Assembly (NCBI GenBank): GCA_963821495.1
Contig: CAWGEA010000003.1
Coordinates: forward strand, 496,001 to 560,000
Source of the DNA: AC-32 sp963821495
GTDB lineage: Bacteria; Actinomycetota; Thermoleophilia; Gaiellales; Gaiellaceae
Direction: 5' to 3'
DNA length: 64,000 bases
A program made the position numbers and the translations under genes. Below the pieces are notes generated by a model. The model did no database searches and was not told the origin of the DNA. It was given only the letters and a program-made list of their open reading frames with translations. Each line of letters opens with the position of its first letter. Position 1 is the stretch's first letter. Shown in pieces: positions 1 to 8,269 of the stretch.

Positions 1-198
1 CACCTCGACGACCCCCTCCGAGGGATCGATCAGGTCGCCGATGATCCGCAGCAGCGTCGACTTGCCACAGCCGGACGGTCCGATCAGCGAGACGAACTCG
101 CGCGGCCGGACGTCGAGGTCGATCCCGCTCAGCGCGGTCACGCCGGCCTTGAACACCTTCGACACGCCCTGGATCGAGACGGCCGGCAGGTCGTTCAC
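1..198 (-). CDS. ABC transporter ATP-binding protein, SsuB/TauB/ThiZ type (partial, N-terminal end)
   Basis: The N-terminal 66 residues of an ABC ATPase run off the left edge of the window. The Walker A motif GPSGCGKST lies near residue 45, followed by LLRIIGDLIDPSEG, as in ATPases of the nitrate/sulfonate/taurine/thiamine-precursor (NMT1) importers. The GTG start at 198 overlaps the stop of the upstream permease gene (GTGA), so the two are translationally coupled. The rest of the nucleotide-binding domain, including signature and Walker B, lies outside the window. The substrate cannot be read from the ATPase. Confidence 0.9.
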   Translation of the reverse strand, partial: MNDLPAVSIQGVSKVFKAGVTALSGIDLDVRPREFVSLIGPSGCGKSTLLRIIGDLIDPSEGVVEV

Positions 199-1073
199 GC
201 GACGTGCTCCGGGGCGCGGCGCAGGACGAGGTGCTCGGTCAGGACGACCGCGCCGAAGAAGGCGAACCCGACCACCGCGCAGACGATGTTCGTCGCCCAC
301 AGGCGCTCGGGCCCGGTCGAGTAGTACTGGTTGAAGTTGACGATCGCGCCGCCCAGCCCATCCTGGATCGAGGCCGGCGTCTCGCCGATGATCGCGCCGA
401 TCACGCTCGCGGTCGCCGAGATCTTCAGGGCGGAGAACACGAACGGCAACGAGGCGGGTACCCGCAGCTTCCAGAGCACGCCGCGGCGGTCGGCCGCGTA
501 AGAGCGCATCAGCTCGAGGTCGCGCGGGCGGGGCGAGAGCAGGCCGCGCAGCGTGTTCATGGCGACCGGGAAGAAGGTCAGGTAGGCGGCGATCACCGCG
601 ACCGAGATCCACGGCTGCACGCCCTTCGTCCCGAGCCCGACGACGACCATCGGCGCGACGGCGAGGATCGGAACCGTCTGCGAGACGACGATGTACGGCA
701 GCAGGCCGCGCCGTAGGAGCACCGAGTGCGCGAGCAGCACGGCGAGGACGAATCCGACGGTGCCGCCGATCGCGAACCCGAGCAGCGCCTCCTTCGCGGT
801 GAAGAGGGCCCAGTGCCACTCCAGCTGGATCAACGGCGGGCCGTCAGGCTGGAGCGGCTTCGTGAGCGTGTTCAGCATGTCGTGGATGTGCGGCATCGTG
901 GTCGCGTCCACGGGGAATGGCCACGTGATCCCGACGGTCTCGCCGAACCAGCGGTAGGCCTCCCACAGCGCCCAGAAGACCGCGACCCCGACAACGACGA
1001 GCCCGACGCGCTTCGCGCCGCGTACCGCCTCGATCCTCGGTGTGGTCGTCCGGTCGACGGCGACTGAAGCCAT
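195..1073 (-). CDS. ABC transporter permease, SsuC/ThiX (BPD_transp_1) family
   Basis: Integral membrane subunit of an importer, about 292 aa, with roughly six hydrophobic segments. A cytoplasmic coupling (EAA-like) loop reads DLELMRSYAADRRGVLWKLR, followed by LPFVFSALKISATASVIGAIIGE, typical of permeases that work with NMT1-type binding proteins for taurine, sulfonate or hydroxymethylpyrimidine precursors. An in-frame GTG at 1091 would add six residues; ATG at 1073 is preferred because it gives a normal basic N-terminus. It is divergent from the amidohydrolase at 1121 with only about 47 bases between them. That pairing suggests import of a ureido or pyrimidine-like compound that the hydrolase then opens; this is inference. 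The binding protein is not in the window. Confidence 0.9.
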   Translation of the reverse strand: MASVAVDRTTTPRIEAVRGAKRVGLVVVGVAVFWALWEAYRWFGETVGITWPFPVDATTMPHIHDMLNTLTKPLQPDGPPLIQLEWHWALFTAKEALLGFAIGGTVGFVLAVLLAHSVLLRRGLLPYIVVSQTVPILAVAPMVVVGLGTKGVQPWISVAVIAAYLTFFPVAMNTLRGLLSPRPRDLELMRSYAADRRGVLWKLRVPASLPFVFSALKISATASVIGAIIGETPASIQDGLGGAIVNFNQYYSTGPERLWATNIVCAVVGFAFFGAVVLTEHLVLRRAPEHVA

Positions 1074-1108
1074 CGGCGGGATGCTTACCACACTCCGTTG
1101 CAGCGGGT

Positions 1109-1114
1109 TAGCAT
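1109..1114 (+). promoter_or_regulatory. -10 hexamer TAGCAT of a leaderless promoter
   Basis: TAGCAT is followed by exactly six bases and then the GTG start at 1121, with no Shine-Dalgarno sequence. The same TAnnnT-N6-start spacing recurs at 33498-33514 and 52903-52915, so the transcript probably begins at the start codon. Confidence 0.5.
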
Positions 1115-1120
1115 CGCGCC

Positions 1121-2362
1121 GTGCCGCTCGATCCTGCGAGAACCGTCGCCGAGCTGAAGGAGCTGCGCGAGCTCACGGGCGACGAGAACGGCGCCCAGCG
1201 CGTCGCCTGGACGGAGACCTGGGAGCGCGCGCGGGGCTGGCTGCGGGAGAAGCTCGACGGCCTCCCGCTCGAGGAGGAGATCGACGAGGCCGGGAACCAG
1301 TGGTGGACGCTGCGCGGCGGCTCCGAGCGTGCGGTGCTGATCGGCGGCCACATCGACTCGGTCCCGAACGGCGGCTGGCTGGACGGGGCCCTGAACGTCA
1401 TGGCCGGGGTCGAGGTGGTGCGCCGGCTGGCCGAGGACGGTGAGCCCGCGACAACGATACGGCTGGTGAACTGGGCCGACGAGGAGGGCGCGCGCTTCGG
1501 CCGCTCGCTGTTCGGCTCCTCCGCGGCGGCCGGCTCGATGGCCGACCAGGACGAGCTGCGCGGGCGCCGAGACGGCGACGGCGTCGCGCTGCCGGACGCG
1601 CTGCGCGAGCACAGCGTCGACCTCGACGGCGCCTTGCAGGCGCGCGCGCAGCTGGAGGGCGCTGCCGCCTACCTGGAGCTGCACATCGAGCAGGGGCCGG
1701 TGCTGGAGTCGCTCGGCCTGCCGCTCGGCGTCGTGCTCGGCACCTTTGGCGTTGAGCGGCACCAGGTCACCTTCCGCGGCCAGGCCGCGCACGCGGGCTC
1801 GACGCCGATGGACAAGCGGCGCGACGCGCTGGCGGGGGCCTCGAAGCTCGAGCTCGAGATCCGCGAGATCGCCAAGCGGACGGGCGAGGGGGCGGTGTGC
1901 ACGATGGGCGGGGTCGTCACGCGCCCCGGGATCGTCACTTCGGTCGTCGAGACCGCCGAGTGCCTGCTCGACCAGCGGCACCTGGACGCTACGAAGCTCG
2001 CGGAGATGCTGAGCAACGCGGAGGCGGCGTCGCGGCGGTTCGCGCAGGAGGAGCAGATCGACGTCGAGTGGGAACGGATCTGGAACATCGAGCCGATCCT
2101 GTTCGACGAAGCGCTGATCGAGCTCGCGGACGAGTCGATCCGCGAGGTGGCAGGCGAGTCGCACCGTCTGCCGAGCGGGCCGCTGCACGACGCGGCCGAG
2201 GTCGCGCGCGCGGGCGTGCCGACCGTGATGCTCTTCGTCCAGAGCCTGCGCGGGCTCTCGCACACGAAGCTCGAGGACACGAAGGAGGAGCACCTCGAGC
2301 TCTCGGTGCAGGCGCTCGACCGGCTGGCGGACAAGACGATCGCACGCGTCGCGGCCGGCTAG
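1121..2362 (+). CDS. M20 family Zn amidohydrolase (N-carbamoyl-L-amino acid hydrolase / allantoate amidohydrolase)
   Basis: A 413-aa binuclear-metal hydrolase of the hydantoinase/carbamoylase branch of peptidase family M20, which cleaves N-carbamoyl (ureido) groups from amino acids or ureidoglycine-type substrates. Visible landmarks are GGHIDSVP (metal His and Asp), the D of GWLDGA, the acidic pair in DEEGARFG, HIEQGPVLE (a signature of this branch), and the dimer-domain motif GQAAHAGSTPMD. The C-terminal metal His is in SGPLHDA, where SGAGHDA is usual. The length is normal. The GTG start sits six bases after a TAGCAT -10 box. Its divergent transporter and the LLM oxidoreductase at 5164 suggest a hydantoin or pyrimidine-like catabolic unit. 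The exact substrate cannot be decided from sequence. Confidence 0.9.
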   Translation: MPLDPARTVAELKELRELTGDENGAQRVAWTETWERARGWLREKLDGLPLEEEIDEAGNQWWTLRGGSERAVLIGGHIDSVPNGGWLDGALNVMAGVEVVRRLAEDGEPATTIRLVNWADEEGARFGRSLFGSSAAAGSMADQDELRGRRDGDGVALPDALREHSVDLDGALQARAQLEGAAAYLELHIEQGPVLESLGLPLGVVLGTFGVERHQVTFRGQAAHAGSTPMDKRRDALAGASKLELEIREIAKRTGEGAVCTMGGVVTRPGIVTSVVETAECLLDQRHLDATKLAEMLSNAEAASRRFAQEEQIDVEWERIWNIEPILFDEALIELADESIREVAGESHRLPSGPLHDAAEVARAGVPTVMLFVQSLRGLSHTKLEDTKEEHLELSVQALDRLADKTIARVAAG

Positions 2363-2391
2363 GACCCGAAGTCACACATCCGGTACGAAGG

Positions 2392-2409
2392 CGTCACACA
2401 CGCGTGACG
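2392..2409. other. Inverted repeat between genes
   Basis: CGTCAC and GTGACG (6-base arms, 6-base spacer) sit 22 bases before the ATG of the DNRLRE gene and 30 bases after the hydrolase stop. It could be an operator or a weak terminator. No T-tract follows. Confidence 0.3.
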
Positions 2410-2431
2410 GGTTCGTCGGCACGGTGGAGGC

Positions 2432-3055
2432 ATGCGCGTTCTGCTGGTGCTCTTGGCCGCTGCGGCGTTCGCCGCGCCTGCGGCCGCGGATCTCGAGACC
2501 ATGGTGCTGCCGCCGGCCGACGACGTCTCGTTGCCGTTCCTGTGCAGCTGGGGCTACGACTGGCAGGAGCGTTGCTACCGCGACGACCTCGACCGGCTCG
2601 AGCTCGGCGGTGCGGGCGACAAGGTCTGGCGCTCCGCGTTGCGCTTCCCGCTGAGCTCCCTCCCCCCGGAGGCGACGATCGTGACGGCGGAGCTCTGGCT
2701 CCGCTACGACGGGACCTGCGTCGCGCCGCAGCGGCGCACAGTGCCCTGCGACGGTCGCGGCTTCACGCTCGAGGCCCGGCCGATCTTCACGCCTGACTGG
2801 TACGCGCGGCGCGAGGTCGCGTTCGGCCCGGCGGTGGCGTTCGCGGAGCTCGAGCCCGATGCGCCGCCGGAGTGGCTCGTGTGGGACCTGACAGACACGG
2901 TCGCGGACTGGCATTCGGGAGTCCTTGAGAACGACGGCCTGCTGCTGAAGCTCGTCGACGAGCAGGAGGAATACGGCGTCGGCGGGCCGGCGCTCCCGAG
3001 CTCGAGCTACGCAGATGCGGGCGCGCGTCCCCGGCTGGTGTTGTGGATGACCTAG
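2432..3055 (+). CDS. Secreted DNRLRE-domain protein
   Basis: A 207-aa exported protein with a Sec signal peptide (MRVLLVLLAAAAFAAPAAA, predicted cleavage around residue 20). The rest fits the DNRLRE domain of disaggregatase-related, carbohydrate-associated beta-sandwich proteins: an N-terminal strand describing a varied surface (TMVLPPADD), then SALRFPLSSLPPEATIVTAEL, then WDLTDTVADWHSG and NDGLLLKL near the C-terminus. These domains usually act as binding or cell-surface modules, not enzymes. GGTGGAGG precedes the ATG at a good distance. It is co-oriented with its neighbours but separated from them, so its link to the ureido cluster is only positional. Confidence 0.75.
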   Translation: MRVLLVLLAAAAFAAPAAADLETMVLPPADDVSLPFLCSWGYDWQERCYRDDLDRLELGGAGDKVWRSALRFPLSSLPPEATIVTAELWLRYDGTCVAPQRRTVPCDGRGFTLEARPIFTPDWYARREVAFGPAVAFAELEPDAPPEWLVWDLTDTVADWHSGVLENDGLLLKLVDEQEEYGVGGPALPSSSYADAGARPRLVLWMT

Positions 3056-3195
3056 AGGGGCGCGCACGAATGACACGCCGGTGGCGTGCGGCGGCTGCGC
3101 CTCCAGCTGTCGGTGCTGCCACTCGACCTGTGGCGGACAGGACGATCGCCGCGCGTCACTGGCCGAACCCGCGGCAGCCGTCTGAGTCGAAACCC

Positions 3196-3223
3196 GGGCT
3201 CGGCCCCGGCCGGGGCCGAGCCC
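3196..3223. repeat. 28-base perfect GC palindrome
   Basis: GGGCTCGGCCCCGG is followed immediately by its exact reverse complement. It lies in the 199-base interval between the DNRLRE gene and the SDR gene, where nothing else is recognisable except the SDR ribosome-binding site. It may act as a bidirectional terminator without a T-tract or be a remnant of a small palindromic repeat element. Confidence 0.55.
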
Positions 3224-3254
3224 CCTCCCGGCCGCACCGCGAAGGAGGCACCGA

Positions 3255-3956
3255 ATGGGCACTGGCAACGTCGTCATCGTCGGGGGCACGCAGGGTCTCG
3301 GCCGGGAGCTCGCGCAGGCGTACGCCGACGACGGGCGTGACGTGGTCGTTACCGGGCGCGACTCCGCACGCGCGGAGGTCGCGGCGAAGGAGATCGGGAG
3401 CAAGACGCGCGGCCTCGGCTTCGACCTCGCCGAGCCGCACGCGATCGCGGACCGTCTAGCGGACGTCGACGACGTCGACTACCTCGTGCTAGCGGCGATC
3501 GAGCGCGACACGAACAAGGTGCAGGAATACGACATCGCCGGAGCGCTGCGGCTGGTCACGCTGAAGCTCGTCGGGTACACGGAGGTCATCCACGCGCTCG
3601 GCTCGCGGCTACGGCCGGAGTCGGCGATCCTCATCTTCGGAGGCCTCGCGCGCGACCGGCCGTACCCGGGCTCGACCACCGTGACGACGGTCAACGGTGG
3701 CATCACGGGCCTGGTGCGCACGCTCGTGATCGAGCTGGCGCCGATCCGCGTGAACGCGCTGCACCCTGCGATCGTCGGCGACAGCCCGCAGTGGCGCGAC
3801 ATGCCCCCCGAGCGGATGCAGGCGCTCGTCGATCGAACGCCGATCGGACGCCTGGTGACGATGGCGGAGGTCGTCGGCGCATCGCGCTTCCTGCTCGAGA
3901 ACGAGGCGATCAACGGCATCGACCTCGCCGTCGACGGCGGCTGGATCTGCATGTGA
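3255..3956 (+). CDS. SDR-family oxidoreductase-like protein lacking the catalytic Tyr/Lys
   Basis: A 233-aa Rossmann protein with the classical SDR cofactor motif (VVIVGGTQGLGRELA, residues about 6-20) and SDR-like ending (INGIDLAVDGG). The catalytic YxxxK is not present: aligning TTVTTVNGGITGLVRTL with the usual YxxSKaal helix places Val at the Tyr and Asn at the Lys. The catalytic Ser region reads ILIFGGLA. It is therefore probably not a normal dehydrogenase and may bind NAD(P) without catalysis or use another mechanism. A strong GAAGGAGG ribosome site precedes the ATG. The stop overlaps the GTG of the MFS gene, so the two are coupled. Confidence 0.85.
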   Translation: MGTGNVVIVGGTQGLGRELAQAYADDGRDVVVTGRDSARAEVAAKEIGSKTRGLGFDLAEPHAIADRLADVDDVDYLVLAAIERDTNKVQEYDIAGALRLVTLKLVGYTEVIHALGSRLRPESAILIFGGLARDRPYPGSTTVTTVNGGITGLVRTLVIELAPIRVNALHPAIVGDSPQWRDMPPERMQALVDRTPIGRLVTMAEVVGASRFLLENEAINGIDLAVDGGWICM

Positions 3957-5110
3957 GGTCGGCCGCGCTCGGCGCCGGTGTCGCGCTCGGCGCAGGGGTC
4001 GGCTACAACCTCGCGAACATCGGGCCCGCGGCCGACGTGGTCGCGCAGGCGTACGGCGTCCGCCTGGGAGCGATCGGGTTCCTGACGACGGCCCTGTTCG
4101 TCACCCATCTCGCCTTCCAGATTCCGGGTGGCAGGCTCGTCGACCGGCGAGGCGCGCGGACGCTCGGGATGGTCGCGCTCGGCGCCGCCGCGCTCGGATA
4201 CGTGATTGCTCTCATCGCCCCGTCGTTCGCCCTCGGCGTCCTGGGACGCCTCGTCACCGGCGTCGGGACAGGCATCGGCTTCGTGGCGGGGAGCGACTAC
4301 GTGCGCGCGACGGTCGGGACGCCCAGCGCGCAAGGGCTCTACGGCGCCTCCGGCATCGGCGGTGCGGGACTCGCGCTCGCCGTTGTCCCCCTTGCGGCGC
4401 CCGCGCTCGACTGGCGGGCGCCATACGTGACTGCGCTCGTCTTCGCCTGCGCGGTGCTCGTGTGCATGCCGCTCGCTCCGCGTGATCACGCCCGCCACAG
4501 GCCCGATTGGCCAGGCGGAGCGGGCGCGGTGGAGATCGCGCGCGACCGGCGCCTCTATCCGCTCGCCGTCGCACACGCAGCGTCCTTCGGACTCAGCATC
4601 GTCGCGGGCAACTGGGCCGTCTCCCTGCTCCAGCACGACGGTTACGGGCGGCGGCTGGCGGGCGCGATCGCCGCATTGACCCTGCTCGCCGGGCTCATCA
4701 CGCGGCCGCTCGGCGGTCGGCTCGTCGAGCGCTTCCCGCAGACGGCGGCGCGGCTTGTCGGCACGAGCATGCTCGCGGCCGCGGGCGGGACAGTCCTGCT
4801 CCTGCTGGACATCCCGCTTGCGGCTCGAGTCTTCGGCGCCACGCTGCTCGGTCTGGCTGCCGGCCTCCCCTTCGCCGCCGCCTTCACCGGAGCTCAGCTG
4901 CTCCGCCGCGACCGGCCCGCGGCCGCGGTCGGCTTCGTCAACAGCTGCGCAACCTTCGTGATCCTCGTCGGCATGCCGCTCGTCGGCCTCAGCTTCGCGC
5001 TTCCGGGCGAGGGGCGAGCCGGCTTCGTCGCCCTCGCGGTTGCCTGGGCCTCGGCGTTTCTGGCCGTGCGGCCGTCCAAGCTGCCCGTCCTTCGCCGCGC
5101 ACCGTCCTGA
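3953..5110 (+). CDS. MFS transporter
   Basis: About 385 aa with 12 predicted membrane helices. The conserved loop between helices 2 and 3 is GGRLVDRRGAR, the usual MFS A-motif. The GTG start at 3953 overlaps the SDR stop by four bases (ATGTGA context), which fixes the start despite a longer open frame upstream. It is close to the NarK/nitrate and CynX-like uptake branches by overall feel, but the substrate cannot be read. It sits between the degenerate SDR and the LLM oxidoreductase, so it may import or export the compound handled by this cluster. Confidence 0.85.
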   Translation: MRSAALGAGVALGAGVGYNLANIGPAADVVAQAYGVRLGAIGFLTTALFVTHLAFQIPGGRLVDRRGARTLGMVALGAAALGYVIALIAPSFALGVLGRLVTGVGTGIGFVAGSDYVRATVGTPSAQGLYGASGIGGAGLALAVVPLAAPALDWRAPYVTALVFACAVLVCMPLAPRDHARHRPDWPGGAGAVEIARDRRLYPLAVAHAASFGLSIVAGNWAVSLLQHDGYGRRLAGAIAALTLLAGLITRPLGGRLVERFPQTAARLVGTSMLAAAGGTVLLLLDIPLAARVFGATLLGLAAGLPFAAAFTGAQLLRRDRPAAAVGFVNSCATFVILVGMPLVGLSFALPGEGRAGFVALAVAWASAFLAVRPSKLPVLRRAPS

Positions 5111-5124
5111 GGCTTTGGCGGCGA

Positions 5125-5130
5125 TATGCT
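5125..5130 (+). promoter_or_regulatory. Possible -10 box (TATGCT) upstream of the LLM gene
   Basis: TATGCT lies 33 bases before the ATG at 5164, and GGGAGGAGGAG gives a ribosome-binding site close to the start. This suggests a separate promoter in the short gap after the MFS gene. No clear -35 box is visible. Confidence 0.35.
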
Positions 5131-5163
5131 CACTCCCCCGCCAGCGACCGGGAGGAGGAGCAG

Positions 5164-6183
5164 ATGCTGAGCTTCGGCGTGACCGCCCTGCCGGACCCGC
5201 CCTACACGCGTCTCGTCGAGGTGTTGCAGAACGGCGAGAAGAACGGCTTCGAGTACGGCTGGACGTACGACTCGCACATCCTCTGGCAGGAGAGCTACGC
5301 GCTCCTCCCGATCGCCGCGACGCAGACCCAGAAGCTCAAGCTCGGCCACTGCGTCACGAACCCTGGCATCCGCGACCCGACGATCACGGCCAGCTGGTAC
5401 GCGACGCTGCACGACGTCTCCAACGGCCGTGCCGTGATGGGGATCGGCCGCGGGGACTCGTCGCGCCGTGTCGTCGGCCTCAAGCCGGTGAAGGTGGCCG
5501 AGTTCGAGCGCCGCCTCGTGATGATCAAGGACCTGATGAACGGGCGGCCGGTCGAGTGGAACGAGAAGGAGCTGAAGCTCGAATGGGTGCGCGAGGAGCT
5601 ACCCGAGATCCCGATGTGGGTCGCCGGCTACGGGCCTCGCGCGCTGGGCGTTGCGGGCCGCGTCGGGGACGGCGTGATCATCCAGCTCGCCGACCCGCAG
5701 ATCATCCAGTGGATCATGGGCACCGCGCGCAAGGCGGCCGAGGAGGCCGGACGCGACCCGGAGGCGTTGAAGTGCATCGTCTGCGCGCCGAGCCACGTGT
5801 CCGACGACCTCGCCGAGGCGCGCGACCAGGTGCGCTGGTTCCCGGCGATGGTCTCGAACCATGTGATGGACCTGATCGAGCGCTACGGCGAGGACTCCGA
5901 CGAGATCCCGAGCGCGCTCACCGACTTCGTCAAGGCGCGGAAGTTCTACGACTACAAGGACCACAGCCGCGTCGGCGCCAAGCACGGCGAGTTCGTGACC
6001 GACGAGATCTGCGACCGCTTCTGCGTGCTCGGCAACACCGAGCAGATCACCGAGAAGCTGCGCGAGCTCGAGGGCATCGGCGTCGACCAGTTCGACATCT
6101 ACCTGATGACCGAGCGCGCCGACGAGACGCTCGCCGCCTACGGCAGCGACGTGATTCCGCAGTTCACGGGCGTAGCCGCCTAG
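5164..6183 (+). CDS. LLM-class F420-dependent oxidoreductase
   Basis: A 339-aa luciferase-like TIM barrel. The N-terminus MLSFGVTALPDPPYTR, the segment VTNPGIRDPTITASWYATLH and the block NGRAVMGIGRGDSSRR resemble the F420-dependent branch related to methylenetetrahydromethanopterin reductase. F420 use is a family inference; FMN is the alternative. These enzymes act in the cytosol as redox or monooxygenase-type steps in catabolism of heterocycles and sulfonates. The ATG is preceded by GGAGGAGGAG. The gene follows the MFS carrier and stands 2.8 kb from the ureido hydrolase. Its stop overlaps that of the convergent propeller gene in CTAG. Confidence 0.9.
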   Translation: MLSFGVTALPDPPYTRLVEVLQNGEKNGFEYGWTYDSHILWQESYALLPIAATQTQKLKLGHCVTNPGIRDPTITASWYATLHDVSNGRAVMGIGRGDSSRRVVGLKPVKVAEFERRLVMIKDLMNGRPVEWNEKELKLEWVREELPEIPMWVAGYGPRALGVAGRVGDGVIIQLADPQIIQWIMGTARKAAEEAGRDPEALKCIVCAPSHVSDDLAEARDQVRWFPAMVSNHVMDLIERYGEDSDEIPSALTDFVKARKFYDYKDHSRVGAKHGEFVTDEICDRFCVLGNTEQITEKLRELEGIGVDQFDIYLMTERADETLAAYGSDVIPQFTGVAA

Positions 6184-7235
6184 CCGGTTACGCGCTTCAT
6201 CGGGACGAACACGACGGCGCCCCGGTCCCCGGACGCGTACACCGCGTAGGCGACGCCGGGCGCCTCGATCTGCACCCCCACGACGGTGCGAGCCTGGGTC
6301 GTCAGCACGGTGTCCTTGCCGGTCTTCAGGCGCAGCACGTGGACGGTGCGCGTGCCGTGGCCGCCGCCGGCCTTGGGTGCGCGGTAGACGGCGAGACCGC
6401 CCTCGACGTCGAGCGACGCCGCGCCCTTGGCGGTCCGTCGGGTGAAGAGCCGCTTGCCGCTGCTCGCGGAGTACACCTCGATCGCGTTTGCCTTCGTCAG
6501 CACCGCGAGGTAGCCGCCGCCGAGCGCGACCTCCTGCGGAGCGGAGGGCTCGATGCGCCGCAGCAGCTTGCCCGATCTCGAGTAGAGCGCGACCGAGCCG
6601 TCCTCGCGCAGCACGGCGATGCGCGTGCCGTCGGTGGAGTCGGCGTGGAGCGTCGGCGCGCCCGAGGCGATCGTGCGGAAACCGCTCGTGATCGTGCGCA
6701 GCCGCGCCGCGGCGAGCACGCCGCCCTTGGCCGTGCGCCAGTCGTTGACCGCGAGGAGCGTGCCGGAGCCGGACAGGCCTCCGATCCACCCGCCGACGTA
6801 CGGCTCGCCGTAGGCCCCGCCGCCGACCCTCACGACGCCGGCGAGCTTGCGCTCCTTCGGGTTCGGAAGCAGCGCCGTGTAGAGGTCGTCGCTGCTCTCG
6901 CTGTTCCCACCCTGGTTCACGATCCACGCGAGGCGGGAGCCAGCGACGGCGAGCTCGCGGACGCCGGCGCCCGTGCTCGTGATGTCGGCCTGGCAGGTCC
7001 CCCTCCCGCTCACCGCGGTGGTCGCACCGGTCGCGACGTTCCAGGCGTAGACCTTGTTGCAACGGTTCACGCCCGGCGCGAGGTTGCCCTGGACGTCGTA
7101 CGCGATTCGCGGCCCGTCCATCGCGAGCGACTCGACCCATCCCGGCGTCATCCTCGCCTTCTGAGCGGGCGGCGCACCGGCGGCTCCTGCCGCCAGCGCG
7201 AGCACGCCGAGCGCGACGACAATTGCGAGCCTCAT
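6180..7235 (-). CDS. Secreted beta-propeller protein, type A paralogue
   Basis: A 351-aa exported protein with a signal peptide of about 20 residues (MRLAIVVALGVLALAAGAAG). The mature part consists of repeated blades with motifs such as IAYDVQG, KVYAWNVATGATT, RLAWIV and IAVLREDG, indicating a WD40/TolB-like propeller. It resembles the N-terminal half of the protein at 21856-23967: both share SGKLL-x-x-I-x-PS, the following L-VLT strand, VHVL-L-TG-D, and a final VFVP segment. No catalytic residues are recognised, so a binding or scaffold role outside the cell is the best guess. The upstream region 7236-7369 contains GTAA-type direct repeats. Confidence 0.75.
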   Translation of the reverse strand: MRLAIVVALGVLALAAGAAGAPPAQKARMTPGWVESLAMDGPRIAYDVQGNLAPGVNRCNKVYAWNVATGATTAVSGRGTCQADITSTGAGVRELAVAGSRLAWIVNQGGNSESSDDLYTALLPNPKERKLAGVVRVGGGAYGEPYVGGWIGGLSGSGTLLAVNDWRTAKGGVLAAARLRTITSGFRTIASGAPTLHADSTDGTRIAVLREDGSVALYSRSGKLLRRIEPSAPQEVALGGGYLAVLTKANAIEVYSASSGKRLFTRRTAKGAASLDVEGGLAVYRAPKAGGGHGTRTVHVLRLKTGKDTVLTTQARTVVGVQIEAPGVAYAVYASGDRGAVVFVPMKRVTG

Positions 7236-7282
7236 CTCACCTCGAATGGTCCAGTGAGAACGTTATGGGCACATCAGGAAAA

Positions 7283-7309
7283 ACGCGTAGGACGCGTAAA
7301 CGATCGGTA
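7283..7309 (-). promoter_or_regulatory. Repeated CGTA/GTAA boxes upstream of the type A propeller gene
   Basis: ACGCGTA occurs twice (7283-7289 and 7292-7298), followed by GGTAAGAC at 7306, so GTA units recur at about 9 and 11 bases. This AT-richer patch lies 47-74 bases before the start of the minus-strand propeller gene. A comparable patch with GTAAG repeats precedes the other propeller operon at 24076-24119. It may be a shared response-regulator site; this is inference. Confidence 0.3.
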
Positions 7310-7369
7310 AGACTTTCGTGAGCGGAACGTTGCGGGCTGGCCGGGTCGGAGGTGTTAGCCTCACCGCGC

Positions 7370-8269
7370 GTGACGCGGACGTGTACATACCTGCTCGGCG
7401 CGGCGGCGATCGTCGCTCTGCTCGCGGCCGTTGCCGCGGGCTGTGGCTCGACCAAGAAGGCCTCCTCCGGCACGAGCAGCACCGGGGCGGTCGCGAGCTG
7501 CACGAAGGCCGACCTGAACCTCGTCAGCTCCGGGAAGCTGACGATCGGCACCGACAACCCCGCCTTCCCGCCCTGGTTCGGCGGCACGCCGCATTCGCCG
7601 TGGAAGGTCAGCGACCCGCGCAGCGGCGAGGGCTTCGAGAGCGCGGTCGCGTACGCGGTTGCGAAGAAGCTCGGCTTTGCGAAGGACGAGGTGACCTGGA
7701 AGCACGTGCCCTTCTCCAACTCGTACGCGCCGGGGCCGAAATCGTTCGACTTCGACATCAACGAGATCTCGTTCACGCCCGCGCGCGCGAAGGTCGTCGA
7801 CTTCAGCGACTCGTACTACGACGTCAACCAGTCGGTGGTCGTGAACAAGGGGACGCCGATCGCGTCGGCTAAGAGCGTTGCCGCGCTCAAGCCGTACGAG
7901 CTCGGCGCGCAGCTCGGCACCACGAGCTACCAGTACATCCAGCAGAAGATCAAGCCCTCGAAGAAGCCGTCCGTGTTCCCGACGAACACCGGCGCCGTGC
8001 AGGCGCTGAAGAACAAGCAGATCGACGGCCTGGTTGTCGACCTGCCCACCGCCTTCTACGTGACCGCCGTCCAGGTGCCGAACTCGAAGGTGCTCGGGCA
8101 GTTCCCGACGGCGCCTGGGGGCGAGTACTTCGGGATGGTCTTCGAGAAGGGCAACTCGCTCGTGCGCTGCGTGAACCAGGCGCTCACCAAGCTCCGCGAT
8201 GACGGGACGCTGAAGCAGCTTCAGCAGAAGTGGCTAGCGAAGGCGACCGGCGCGCCGATCCTGAAGTAG
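7370..8269 (+). CDS. Amino-acid ABC transporter substrate-binding lipoprotein
   Basis: A 299-aa family 3 solute-binding protein. The lipoprotein signal ends at AAVAAGC, then a low-complexity linker, then LTIGTDNPAFPPWFGG and SGEGFESAVAYAVAKKLGF, the hallmark of polar amino-acid binding proteins. The later DFSDSYYDVNQSVVV strand and IDGLVVDLPTAFYV are also typical. GTG at 7370 is preferred over GTG at 7352 because it leaves a compact basic n-region and follows TAGCCT by eight bases. It forms an operon with the permease and ATPase downstream. The ligand is probably an amino acid or related cation; the exact one is unknown. Confidence 0.9.
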   Translation: MTRTCTYLLGAAAIVALLAAVAAGCGSTKKASSGTSSTGAVASCTKADLNLVSSGKLTIGTDNPAFPPWFGGTPHSPWKVSDPRSGEGFESAVAYAVAKKLGFAKDEVTWKHVPFSNSYAPGPKSFDFDINEISFTPARAKVVDFSDSYYDVNQSVVVNKGTPIASAKSVAALKPYELGAQLGTTSYQYIQQKIKPSKKPSVFPTNTGAVQALKNKQIDGLVVDLPTAFYVTAVQVPNSKVLGQFPTAPGGEYFGMVFEKGNSLVRCVNQALTKLRDDGTLKQLQQKWLAKATGAPILK

